In this document: one piece after another, positions 8,096-15,806 of the stretch
Layout: the number at the start of each line of letters is the position of its first letter
Numbering within the stretch: position 1 is the stretch's first letter
DNA from: an uncultured bacterium
Lineage (GTDB): Bacteria; Cyanobacteriota; Vampirovibrionia; Gastranaerophilales; Gastranaerophilaceae
Assembly (NCBI GenBank): GCA_947647475.1
Contig: CANSKM010000002.1
Location: forward strand, 1-34,223
DNA: 34,223 nucleotides
Direction of reading: 5' to 3'
Position numbers and translations under genes: made by a program
Notes under the pieces: model-generated
What the model was told of the DNA's origin: nothing
Seen by the model: only the letters and a program-made list of their open reading frames with translations
Databases searched by the model: none

Positions 8096-8158
8096 TGTTT
8101 CTCCTTGTCTTTATTAGGGAAATAGCCTAAATTACTTAACTGATTTTTGTGCCTATTA

Positions 8159-8183
8159 AAAAATGCCCCCTATGGACATTTTT
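8159..8183 (-). terminator. terminator-like hairpin upstream of rpmG
   Basis: On the minus strand AAAAATGTCC pairs with GGGGCATTTTT around a four- to five-base loop, with one G-U pair, and the 3' arm ends in a run of six T. It could terminate the upstream 298-codon gene (stop at 8346) or act in the rpmG leader, since the likely rpmG -10 box lies just before it. Confidence 0.5.
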
Positions 8184-8188
8184 CCTTG

Positions 8189-8217
8189 ATTATATTATCT
8201 ATGCTTCAATTGTAACA
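8189..8217 (-). promoter_or_regulatory. candidate promoter for the rpmG-secE-nusG-rplKA cluster
   Basis: Minus strand TGTTAC (8217-8212), 17-bp spacer, TATAAT (8194-8189). The -10 box is perfect but the -35 box is weak. The predicted start at about 8182 would place a stable hairpin at the extreme 5' end of the transcript. Confidence 0.45.
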
Positions 8218-8345
8218 GGAACAAAATATTTGTAAAGCCCATGTCCCGTTTGAATTTTAACGTGTTTTAAAACAAAAACCGCTTAAAAGATTCTAAAGCA
8301 TAATTATTAAAATTACGGCTCTTAAAATTGCCGCACCAGCTTTTC

Positions 8346-9242
8346 TTACCTGCTTTTCTTATTTACCCATTTTCCGTCTTCTAAAATCAGGTGTCTTCCC
8401 TGCGGTATGCCGTTTTTAATGTTGCGGACATATTCATATAGTTCGCCCGTGTCATCATACCTTAAATGCAGGCCTATTGTGCTGTTTCCGTCTGCAGAAT
8501 TTTCCATATCTTCATAATACGCGCACATTTTGCCGTCCTGAAACCATATCCACCTTGAAGCGTTTGAACTTCCGTCTGAAAATTCGCCGTAATTTTCAAA
8601 ATACATAGATTTTTCACCATCATTAAAAGTGAAATACCTCTCCATTGTCCGGCCTTCATCTGTTTCTTCAAGGCCTTCAAAGTATTCTGCGGGTTTGCCC
8701 TCTTGTAAAATCAAAATATTTTTCTTATCATCCGGTCTAAATTCTTCCACCCTCTGCAAAACGCCGTCCTTAAAGGTGCTTTTCCTTATAACATCGCCAT
8801 TTGGGGCATATTCAAGCATCTCTTCGGTCCCGTCTTCTTTTGCAAGAATTTCTCTTTCGACACCTACGCCTAAAGAGCCGAGTTCGCCTTCTTCATATAG
8901 TGTCATAAGCTTTTCCGCCTTTGAATTTACAAAGCTTTCAAGCCTTAGCGCCTTGTTTAAAAACAGCTCTGCCACATCCATAGAATCTGCAACTTCAGCC
9001 GGAGTGCCGTATTCCTGAGCCATTATAATATTTGCCCTTGTAATGAGCTCTGCCGCAGTCAACATTTCGGGACTCAAAACAACCAATGCCGTTGAATTTT
9101 CAGGTTTTTGAACAAAAACTTTTGTTTCCGTCAAATCTTCATTTTGCTGAATTGAATTTTTTCTTTCATTATTGTCTGTTTTCTTTAAATCCACACGAGA
9201 CACGGGTTTCATCGAAACGGACGGATTAAAATTAACACCCAT
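8346..9242 (-). CDS. uncharacterised protein with YwqK/MORN-like beta repeats
   Basis: A 298-residue protein of unknown function with no signal peptide or membrane helix. Residues 1-50 are polar and low in complexity (NFNPSVSMKPVSRVDLKK). Residues ~55-115 are predicted helical and rich in Ala, Glu and Leu. From ~118 on there are repeated short strands of the form 'x-Y-D-x-x-G-x-x-x-x-x-x-x-x-x-G': EYAPNGDVIRKSTFKDG, YFTFNDGEKSMYFENYG, WIWFQDGKMCAYYE, LRYDDTGELYEYVRNIKNG and a closing HLILEDGKWVN. This resembles the YwqK/MORN family of antitoxin-like or scaffold repeat proteins. It is transcribed alone, divergently from the pyrimidine operon, and its ribosome site is weak (AGAAAG). Existence as a gene is supported by length and codon pattern; function is not assignable. 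Confidence 0.7.
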   Translation of the reverse strand: MGVNFNPSVSMKPVSRVDLKKTDNNERKNSIQQNEDLTETKVFVQKPENSTALVVLSPEMLTAAELITRANIIMAQEYGTPAEVADSMDVAELFLNKALRLESFVNSKAEKLMTLYEEGELGSLGVGVEREILAKEDGTEEMLEYAPNGDVIRKSTFKDGVLQRVEEFRPDDKKNILILQEGKPAEYFEGLEETDEGRTMERYFTFNDGEKSMYFENYGEFSDGSSNASRWIWFQDGKMCAYYEDMENSADGNSTIGLHLRYDDTGELYEYVRNIKNGIPQGRHLILEDGKWVNKKSR

Positions 9243-9428
9243 TTTTTTCTTTCTAAAACAAATTTTTTCCTAACAACAACCCCTGAATTTTAAAGAGGTA
9301 TATATAATAATACTTCAACAAATTTTTTATTGCCATAATTTTCTGTGTTGGGCAGTTTTCGATTAAAATTCTTAATATTTGTTAATAATTAGCTATGTGA
9401 ATATTTTGTTTAAAGTAGAATGTAAATT

Positions 9429-9473
9429 ATGAAAAGGAAATTTTTAGAAATTTTTTTAACATATAAAAATTAA
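9429..9473 (+). CDS. putative 14-codon leader peptide of the pyrimidine operon
   Basis: A short ORF reading MKRKFLEIFLTYKN, with two T-rich runs (TTTTTAG and TTTTTTTAA). Its TAA stop at 9471-9473 overlaps the first base of the terminator stem that follows. In enterobacterial pyrBI and pyrE leaders, a ribosome following closely through a U-rich pause region blocks the terminator when UTP is scarce; the placement here fits that logic. A TAGAAT box at 9416-9421 ends 7 nt before the ATG, but no good -35 box matches it, and no Shine-Dalgarno is present. Whether it is translated is inference. Confidence 0.4.
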   Translation: MKRKFLEIFLTYKN

Positions 9474-9501
9474 AGAAAGGCGTTTTTGCCTTTCTTTTTT
9501 T
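9472..9501 (+). terminator. intrinsic terminator or attenuator upstream of pyrK
   Basis: A perfect 10-bp stem AAAGAAAGGC (9472-9481) and GCCTTTCTTT (9488-9497) with loop GTTTTT, followed by further T to 9501. No complete gene lies upstream on this strand, so the terminator most likely attenuates the pyr operon or ends a short leader RNA. The remaining 133 nt before pyrK (9502-9634) show another tiny ORF at 9555 (MVESKGFKGERF) and no clear second promoter. Confidence 0.75.
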
Positions 9502-9634
9502 ATAGGGAAAAGAAAAAGCACAAAAAACAGTTATACAGGGGCCTTGAGGCAAAAATGGTTGAAAGCAAAGGTTTTAAGGGCGAAAGATTTTAAAAACAAG
9601 GGCAAAAGCAAGAGCAGGACAAAAGAAAAAGAAG

Positions 9635-10408
9635 ATGAAGAAAAATTTAAAAGGAAAAGTTTTAAACATTGAAAACGTGGCAAAAGACACAGTGAAACTG
9701 CAGTTTTCAACTTCTTTAAAGGAAATCTACCCCGGACAGTTTGTCTCAATTTTAATTCCAAACAAGACACTGCGCCGCCCCTTCAGCGTCGCGGATTTTG
9801 AGGCACACAGCAGCGAAAACGGTATCATCACCGTACTTTTCAAACTTAAAGGCGAAGGCACAAAATACCTAAAATCCCTGAAAAAAGGTGATAGCATTGA
9901 CTATTTGGCTCCACTTGGGAATTGCTTCACCCTGCCTGAAGCCGGAAAAAGAGCTCCTCAAAAGGCGCTCCAAAAGGCTCTTTTAATCGGTGCAGGCATA
10001 GGAATTGCCCCAATGCTCTATCTTAAAAAGGTTTTAACAGAGCGCGACACTGAAAACTTTCTGATTTCAGGCTTTAAAGACGAAGAAGAAGCCGTAAAAG
10101 GTTCTGACAGAACAGTTATAGGCGGAAGTGTTCTTGATAATATCCAAAATCTTTTGGATGAATTTAAACCCGATATAATTTATTCTTGTGGCCCAAAAAT
10201 CGTGCTGGAGCTTGTTTGCAAGCTTGCTGAAAAAAACGGACTTAGGGCTGAAGTTGCAATGGAAAAGGTTATGGCATGCGGAATTGGGGTGTGCAGAGGG
10301 TGTGTGATTAAGGTAAAAGATATGGAAAATGGGGCGAGACTTGTGAAAAACGCCTCAGTTTGCGCGGATGGACCTGTTTTCGCCGGTTCGGAGGTTATAT
10401 GGGAATAG
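9635..10408 (+). CDS. pyrK: dihydroorotate dehydrogenase (NAD+) electron-transfer subunit PyrK
   Basis: A 257-residue FAD and [2Fe-2S] subunit that passes electrons from PyrD to NAD+ in class 1B dihydroorotate dehydrogenase. The FAD-binding barrel shows YPGQFVSILIP and LRRPFSVAD (the RxxS flavin motif), then an NAD-binding part with LLIGAGIGIAPMLYL. The cluster cysteines are C215, C220, C223 (ACGIGVCRGC) and C243 (VCADGPVF), in the expected C-x4-C-x2-C-x19-C spacing. The start ATG 9635 has AAGAAG just upstream. The gene overlaps pyrD by 10 nt, which is consistent with the two subunits being made together. Confidence 0.95.
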   Translation: MKKNLKGKVLNIENVAKDTVKLQFSTSLKEIYPGQFVSILIPNKTLRRPFSVADFEAHSSENGIITVLFKLKGEGTKYLKSLKKGDSIDYLAPLGNCFTLPEAGKRAPQKALQKALLIGAGIGIAPMLYLKKVLTERDTENFLISGFKDEEEAVKGSDRTVIGGSVLDNIQNLLDEFKPDIIYSCGPKIVLELVCKLAEKNGLRAEVAMEKVMACGIGVCRGCVIKVKDMENGARLVKNASVCADGPVFAGSEVIWE

Positions 10409-11328
10409 ATTTACAATCATCCTTATGTGTGGATTTTGGCAAATTTAAGCTTCAAAACCCTATTATGACTGCATCAGGGACATTCGGCTACGTTGATGAG
10501 TTTGATGCATTTTTAAATGTTAAAAACCTTGGAGCCATTGTAACAAAAGGGGTTACGCTTGAAGAAAGGCCCGGAAACGAAGGAAAACGTATATTTGAAT
10601 GCACAGCTGGGATGATAAACCGCATAGGGCTTGAAAATGTCGGAATTCAAAAATTTATTAAAGAAAAACTCCCAAAATTAAGAGAAAAAGGGATAAATTT
10701 TGTTTTAAACATCGCAGGAAGCAGTGTTGAAGACTATGTTAAGCTTGGTGAAATCTCAAAAGCCAATAATATCAAGGCAATCGAGGTTAATGTTTCCTGC
10801 CCGAACGTGAAATCAGGCTGTTTAGAATTTGGAACAGACGAAAAATACCTCTATGAGCTTATTTCAAGAATTAGAGAAGCCTATGACGGTTTTTTAATCG
10901 TAAAATTAACCCCAAATGTAACGGAAATCGAAAAATTAGCCTTTGCCGTTCAAAACGCAGGTGCAGACTGCATTAGCGCAATTAACACCTTAAAAGGACT
11001 TGGTGTAGAATTGAATTTCAACGGCACAAAAGTTTCAAAAAGCTTTGTGCAAGGGGGTTTGAGCGGAAAATGCGTAAAACCCGTGGCGCTTTCTATGGTA
11101 AAAAGAATTAAAGAGGCTGTAAACCTTCCTATAATAGGTCTTGGCGGCATATCCTGCCTTCAAGACGTGCTTGAATTTGTGGCTGTTGGCGCAGATGCAG
11201 TTCAGATTGGGACTGAAAACTTCACTACACCTGATATTTCAGAAAGGCTTATCCTGGAATTAGCTGAATTTATTGAAAAACAGGGCTTTAAAGATTTTAA
11301 TAATTTAAAAGAGGAACTTAGAAAATGA
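10399..11328 (+). CDS. pyrD: dihydroorotate dehydrogenase catalytic subunit, class 1B
   Basis: A 309-residue FMN enzyme oxidising dihydroorotate to orotate, fourth step of UMP synthesis. Seen: NPIMTASGTFGY at the N-terminus, catalytic cysteine C134 within EVNVSCPNVKSG, VKLTPNVTEI, and a phosphate-binding LGGISCLQDVLEF near the C-terminus. The cysteine rather than serine base and the adjacent pyrK identify class 1B. The start ATG 10399 (MGIDLQSSL) has GGAGG about 4 nt upstream; the longer frame from 10360 runs through pyrK and is not conserved sequence. Its stop overlaps the pyrE start by 4 nt. Confidence 0.96.
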   Translation: MGIDLQSSLCVDFGKFKLQNPIMTASGTFGYVDEFDAFLNVKNLGAIVTKGVTLEERPGNEGKRIFECTAGMINRIGLENVGIQKFIKEKLPKLREKGINFVLNIAGSSVEDYVKLGEISKANNIKAIEVNVSCPNVKSGCLEFGTDEKYLYELISRIREAYDGFLIVKLTPNVTEIEKLAFAVQNAGADCISAINTLKGLGVELNFNGTKVSKSFVQGGLSGKCVKPVALSMVKRIKEAVNLPIIGLGGISCLQDVLEFVAVGADAVQIGTENFTTPDISERLILELAEFIEKQGFKDFNNLKEELRK

Positions 11329-11903
11329 CAGAAATTATAGATGTAAAAAAATTGTTAATAGAGGCAGACGGCTTGCTGCACGGGCATTTCTGCCTGACCT
11401 CAGGTCTGCATTCAGACACCTATTTTCAATGTGCAAAATTGTACCAATACCCTGATTTAGTTGAAAAAATCGGATTTGCACTCGCCAAAAAGCTTTCAGG
11501 GCTTGAATTTGACACAATTATTGCCCCCGCAATCGGCGCTGTAATTTTCGGCTATGAAGTTGCAAAACAGGCCAAAAAACGTAATCTTTTTGTTGAAAGA
11601 AAAGACGGCACAATGCAATTGAGACGCGGTTATACGCTTAAAAAAGGTGAAAGAGTCGTAATCATTGAAGACGTCATAACTACCGCCAGGACTATCTTTG
11701 AGACCATTGATGCCATTAAAGAATTTGAACCGGAAATTGTTGGAGTAGGCTGTATTGTAGACAGGACGCAGGGAAAGCTCGATGATAAGTTAAAAATTAA
11801 TTCACTTTTAAAGATTGACCCTGTTGTATATGAACCGGCGAATTGCCCTCTGTGCAAGGAAAATATCCCTGTTGTGAAGCCGGGAAGCAGAGTTGGAGCG
11901 TAA
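11325..11903 (+). CDS. pyrE: orotate phosphoribosyltransferase
   Basis: A 192-residue type I phosphoribosyltransferase joining orotate to PRPP to give OMP. It shows HFCLTSGLHSDTYFQCAKLYQYP near the start (the substrate hood), TIIAPAIGAVIFGYEVA, and the PRPP-binding motif VVIIEDVITTARTI around residues 108-121. The second glycine usual in the TTGGS-type loop is replaced (TTART), a variation seen in other OPRTs. It starts inside the pyrD stop (ATGA overlap), indicating translational coupling. A C-terminal CPLCKEN motif is present, as in a subset of OPRTs that end in a short cysteine pair. Confidence 0.95.
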   Translation: MTEIIDVKKLLIEADGLLHGHFCLTSGLHSDTYFQCAKLYQYPDLVEKIGFALAKKLSGLEFDTIIAPAIGAVIFGYEVAKQAKKRNLFVERKDGTMQLRRGYTLKKGERVVIIEDVITTARTIFETIDAIKEFEPEIVGVGCIVDRTQGKLDDKLKINSLLKIDPVVYEPANCPLCKENIPVVKPGSRVGA

Positions 11904-11918
11904 AAGAAGGAATTTAAT

Positions 11919-12860
11919 ATGTGCGCAGCCGCTAAATTAGAACATTTAATAGACATCAAAAGCCTCTCTACAGAAGAGATTTCAGCCATTGCAGAGCGGG
12001 CTTTAGAGATTAAAAATATGGATAGAGGTGCAAAACCCTTGTCATTAGCGGGGAAACACGCGGCAATGATTTTCTTTGAAAATTCGACCCGCACTTATTT
12101 TTCGTTCGAAATGGCTCTAAACAAGCTTGGCGCAAGCGTTTACAATTTTGAAACTTCTAAATCTTCTCTATCAAAAGGGGAAGATTTTTTTGACACAGTG
12201 AATAACCTTGCTGCCATTGGGTTTGATGCCTGCATAATCCGCACAAGTGAAGAGGGGCTTATAAAAAGGACGATTGAAGAACAAAAAAACGGTCGTAAAT
12301 TTTTCAAAAAAATTGCCTTAATTAACGCAGGGGAAGGCACTTCCGCCCACCCGACCCAAGCCTTGCTTGATTTTGTGACCATTAAAGAAAAATTTAAAAA
12401 TCTAAACGGCTTAAACCTTGCAATAGTAGGCGATATAAGACATTCAAGAGTTGCAAAATCAAATATAGAGCTGTTAAACAGGTTTGGAATTAAAATAAAA
12501 TGCGTTGCACCGAGCTATTTCAAGGATGAAAGCGTGAAAAATGTTGAGTGGTGCGAAAATATGGAAAAAGCTTTTGAAAACGCAGATATAGTAATGGCTT
12601 TAAGAATTCAAAAGGAGAGAATTCAAGATATAATTGAATTTGAAGACTATATTAAAAATTATCAAATAACGGAAGAAAACCTGCCAAAAAATGCTATTTT
12701 AATGCACCCCGGGCCTGTAAACCGCGATATAGAGGTCACTTCAGCCCTTTTGGATTCAAAAAGAGGCAAAACCATACTTGAACAGGCAAATAACGGCGTT
12801 TTTGCCCGAATGGCAGTTTTGGAAATGTTTTTGGGTGAAAACAGGGGGTACAATGTGTAA
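11919..12860 (+). CDS. pyrB: aspartate carbamoyltransferase catalytic subunit
   Basis: A 313-residue ATCase condensing carbamoyl phosphate and aspartate, the committed step of the pathway. Carbamoyl-phosphate contacts are visible as FFENSTRTYFSFE and SSLSKGEDFFDT; aspartate-side motifs are HPTQALLD, RIQKER and HPGPVNRDIE. The residue after STRT is Tyr where Arg is usual (STRTR), and GED replaces the usual GES; the core STRT is kept, so activity is expected. No pyrI regulatory-chain gene follows. A ribosome site (GAAGGAATTTAAT) precedes the start, 15 nt after pyrE. Its end overlaps pyrC by 8 nt. Confidence 0.95.
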   Translation: MCAAAKLEHLIDIKSLSTEEISAIAERALEIKNMDRGAKPLSLAGKHAAMIFFENSTRTYFSFEMALNKLGASVYNFETSKSSLSKGEDFFDTVNNLAAIGFDACIIRTSEEGLIKRTIEEQKNGRKFFKKIALINAGEGTSAHPTQALLDFVTIKEKFKNLNGLNLAIVGDIRHSRVAKSNIELLNRFGIKIKCVAPSYFKDESVKNVEWCENMEKAFENADIVMALRIQKERIQDIIEFEDYIKNYQITEENLPKNAILMHPGPVNRDIEVTSALLDSKRGKTILEQANNGVFARMAVLEMFLGENRGYNV

Positions 12861-13851
12861 AATTGTAAAATTGCCCGCTTTTATCGATATGCACGTACAC
12901 CTGAGAGAGCCCGGGTTTACGGAAAAGGAAACGCTCCAAAGCGGCATGGCTGCTGCGATTGCAGGCGGCTACGGTGCGGTTTGTGCCATGCCAAACACAA
13001 GGCCTGTTGCCGATAACCCTGATGTGATAAGGTTTATAAGGGAATTTACGAGCAAAAACCCCGATATTGATGTCTTTCCGGTTGCAGCAGTGACGAAAAA
13101 CCTTGTAACAACAGAACTTAACGATTTTCAAAGTCTGAAAAATGCCGGCGCTATTGCTTTTTCAAACGATGGCATGCCGATTTTAGATAAAAAAGTATTC
13201 AAAGAAGCCCTAAAGTCAGGTGAATTAATACTTTCCCACCTTGAAGACGAAAAAAACGAGGTTATATGGCAGTTGCACGTATTTGAAGAGGTTCAAAACG
13301 AGGCAAAACAAGGACTTTGCAAAATGCCAAAGCTGCATTTCTGCCATATATCTACATCCCACGCTCTGGATAGCATCAGAAAGGCCAAGGCACACGGCTT
13401 AAAGGTTACCTGCGAAACCGCGCCACACTATTTTACATTTACTAAAAATGACGTAACATCAACAGGCGTCTATAAAATGAACCCTCCGCTAGGCAGTAAC
13501 GATGACAGGGAGGCGGTTTTAGCCGCTTTAAAAGACGGAACGATTGATGTCATTGCAACAGACCACGCGCCGCATACTGTGGAAGAAAAATTAAGGCCGT
13601 ATGAAAAATCCCCAAACGGAATTGTCGGGCTTGAAACTGCCTTCCCACTTGCGCTTTCGGTACTTTCTTTGGATGAAGTTGTTGAAAAAATGTGCTACAA
13701 CCCCGCAAAAATTTTAGGAATTGAAAACAGGCGCGAAATTGAGGTAAATTTAGAAGAAGAATGGGTTGTAAAATCGGATGAATTCAAGTCAAAATGCAAG
13801 ATTTCGCCCTATGAAGGAATGAAGTTAAAAGGAAAAGTAATATGCAAATGA
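12853..13851 (+). CDS. pyrC: dihydroorotase, compact class I type
   Basis: A zinc amidohydrolase cyclising carbamoyl-aspartate to dihydroorotate. Seen: FIDMHVHLREPGFTEKE (the HxH metal pair), AMPNTRPVADNP, SHLEDE, HISTSHALD, CETAPHY and the catalytic-aspartate stretch VIATDHAPHT. The start ATG 12853 follows AGGGGG; the longer frame from 12778 lies inside pyrB. The product is about 332 residues, shorter than the usual ~420-430 for this class: the N-terminal beta-sandwich strands that normally precede the HxH motif are nearly absent (the motif begins at residue ~12) and the mid-protein loop after SHLED is shortened. A recognisable GMKLKGKV segment remains at the C-terminus. Confidence 0.92.
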   Translation: MCKIVKLPAFIDMHVHLREPGFTEKETLQSGMAAAIAGGYGAVCAMPNTRPVADNPDVIRFIREFTSKNPDIDVFPVAAVTKNLVTTELNDFQSLKNAGAIAFSNDGMPILDKKVFKEALKSGELILSHLEDEKNEVIWQLHVFEEVQNEAKQGLCKMPKLHFCHISTSHALDSIRKAKAHGLKVTCETAPHYFTFTKNDVTSTGVYKMNPPLGSNDDREAVLAALKDGTIDVIATDHAPHTVEEKLRPYEKSPNGIVGLETAFPLALSVLSLDEVVEKMCYNPAKILGIENRREIEVNLEEEWVVKSDEFKSKCKISPYEGMKLKGKVICK

Positions 13852-14600
13852 ATGAAAATTTAAAGGAAAAAATAAAAGAGAAAATCGTTCTGGCACTTGA
13901 TGTTGAGGAGTTTGATGAGGCTAAAACCCTTGTGGATGAACTTTCTCCCTATGTTAGCACCTTCAAAGTGGGCCTCCAGCTTTATACAAAATATGGAAAT
14001 GAAGTTGTGGACTACATTTCGAGCAAAAATTCAAACTTTTTTCTTGATGTGAAGCTGCATGACATCCCAAACACCGTAGAAAAAGCCAGTGAGAACGTAG
14101 TTTTGAGGGGTGCAAACTTCTTCAATGTCCACGCCACAGGGGGTTTAAAGATGATGGAGGCAGCGGCAGCCGGAGCCAAAAAAGCGGTCGAAAAATTGAA
14201 TAAAAAACCGCCTATAATCCTTGCTGTGACTATGCTTACAAGCATTTCAGAAGATGTTATGAAAAATGAGTTTGAAATTGATGCTGATGTTTCAGATTTT
14301 GCAATTCGTCTTGCAAAATTGGCTAAAAAGGCAGGTTTAACAGGGGTTGTAGCCTCTTCACTTGAAGCAAGAAAGATAAAAGAAGCCTGTGGAGCGGATT
14401 TCAAGGTTTTATGCCCGGGAATTCGCCCGGAATGGAGCGCAAAAGACGACCAAAAAAGAATTGCCACCCCGAAATTTGCAATTGGAGAAGGAGCAGATTA
14501 TCTTGTAATTGGAAGGGCTGTAACCAAGGCACAGAACCGAATTGAGGCTATGGAAAAAATTTATGAAGAAATTGGAGAATTAGAATGTTTGCAACGTTAA
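13842..14600 (+). CDS. pyrF: orotidine 5'-phosphate decarboxylase (operon copy)
   Basis: A 252-residue TIM-barrel enzyme turning OMP into UMP. Active-site residues are visible in KVGLQLY (lysine) and FLDVKLHDIPNT (Asp-x-Lys-x-x-Asp), with NVHATGG and the phosphate gripper PGIRPEW...DQKR. The start ATG 13842 overlaps pyrC by 10 nt; ATG 13848 is also possible. It overlaps carA by 16 nt. The length of ~250 and the LQLYTKYG segment place it with the bacterial PyrF group. A second, diverged copy lies at 22222-22989. Confidence 0.95.
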   Translation: MQMNENLKEKIKEKIVLALDVEEFDEAKTLVDELSPYVSTFKVGLQLYTKYGNEVVDYISSKNSNFFLDVKLHDIPNTVEKASENVVLRGANFFNVHATGGLKMMEAAAAGAKKAVEKLNKKPPIILAVTMLTSISEDVMKNEFEIDADVSDFAIRLAKLAKKAGLTGVVASSLEARKIKEACGADFKVLCPGIRPEWSAKDDQKRIATPKFAIGEGADYLVIGRAVTKAQNRIEAMEKIYEEIGELECLQR

Positions 14601-15703
14601 TATTGGAAGACGGCACCGTATTAAAGGGCAAAAGCTTTGGGGCACAAGGAACTTCCGTTGGTGAAATTGTCTTTAACACCTCAATGGTAGGCTATCAGGA
14701 GATTTTAACCGACCCGTCATACGCAAACCAAATAATAGTAATGACTTATCCTGAAATTGGCAACTATGGCCTGAATGATGACGATTTTGAATCCGAAAAG
14801 CCAAGGTGCAAGGGCTTTATCGTGAAAAATTCCTGCGAAAACGATTCGCACTATAAAAGCAGGCAAAATATTTCAACGTACCTGAAAACCCACGGTATAA
14901 TTGGAATTGAAGGCCTTGACACCCGCCTTTTGACTAAAAAAATCAGGGAATTCGGGACGATGAACTGTCTTATAACCACTGAAAATGTGGATAACAACAA
15001 CTTGTCCGAAAAAATGGCTCAGCTGAATGCCTATGAACCCAATAGGGACGTGGTTTTAGAGGTTTCGCCCGAAAACTCTTTTGTATTAAACGAAAGCGGA
15101 GATGTAAACCTTGCAATGATAGACTATGGCTGCAAAACGGGGATAACAGACAGCCTTTGTGCAAGGGGATGTAAAATTACCGTTTTTCCTGCAAACGTTG
15201 ACAGTGAGACGATTTTAGCGGGAAATTTTGACAGCGTATTTTTATCAAACGGCCCCGGGGACCCTGCAGACTGCAAAATCGAGGTTCAGACCCTTGAAAA
15301 ATTAATCGGCAAAATCCCGCTTTTTGGCATCTGTCTTGGATATCAGCTATTGTCGATTGTGCTTGGCGCAAAGACATACAAGCTGAAATACGGTCACAGA
15401 GGGGCAAACCACCCTGTTGTGAATTTGCTTAATAAAAAGGTGATGATGACATCCCAAAACCACGGATATGCAGTGGATATGGGCAGTTTGACCAAAATTA
15501 TGGAGCCAACCTATAAAAACCTAAACGACGATACGCTTGAGGGATTTAGGTCTGAAAGCTTGAAAATAGAGGCTGTTCAGTTTCATCCGGAGGCAAACCC
15601 GGGCCCAACCGATGCTGCGGTGATTTTTGACGATTGGGTTCAAAAAATGAGGGAGTATAAAAAGGCGCCCGTAAGAAAAGCAGAGGAAATGGCGAGCCTG
15701 TAA
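14585..15703 (+). CDS. carA: carbamoyl-phosphate synthase small (glutaminase) subunit
   Basis: A 372-residue subunit that hydrolyses glutamine and feeds ammonia to CarB. The N-terminal half has the conserved LEDGTVLKGKSFGA and VFNTSMVGYQEILTDPSY. The C-terminal class I amidotransferase domain has the nucleophile C250 in FGICLGYQL, SNGPGDP, a GHRGANHPV loop, SQNHGYAV and the FHPEANPGP histidine-glutamate pair. All triad residues are present. The start ATG 14585 lies inside the end of pyrF with GGAG just upstream. A 103-nt gap separates it from carB, the longest gap in the operon. Confidence 0.96.
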   Translation: MFATLILEDGTVLKGKSFGAQGTSVGEIVFNTSMVGYQEILTDPSYANQIIVMTYPEIGNYGLNDDDFESEKPRCKGFIVKNSCENDSHYKSRQNISTYLKTHGIIGIEGLDTRLLTKKIREFGTMNCLITTENVDNNNLSEKMAQLNAYEPNRDVVLEVSPENSFVLNESGDVNLAMIDYGCKTGITDSLCARGCKITVFPANVDSETILAGNFDSVFLSNGPGDPADCKIEVQTLEKLIGKIPLFGICLGYQLLSIVLGAKTYKLKYGHRGANHPVVNLLNKKVMMTSQNHGYAVDMGSLTKIMEPTYKNLNDDTLEGFRSESLKIEAVQFHPEANPGPTDAAVIFDDWVQKMREYKKAPVRKAEEMASL

Positions 15704-15806
15704 TCCGCTATAAACAAGGGTTTTTAAGGAAATAAACGGCAAAAACAGGCAAGGGCGGCAAAAAGCTTGAAACGCCTGCGATGATTTTAGAAATAGGGAA
15801 TTTAAA

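Noticed and set aside
9502-9634. PyrR-binding loop or other known pyrimidine riboswitch before pyrK
   Set aside because: I looked for the Bacillus-type PyrR loop consensus and found none; only the short ORF at 9555 and purine-rich sequence are present.
11630-12094. Antisense ORF across the pyrE-pyrB junction
   Set aside because: Both sense genes are complete and conserved; the ORF has no supporting features.
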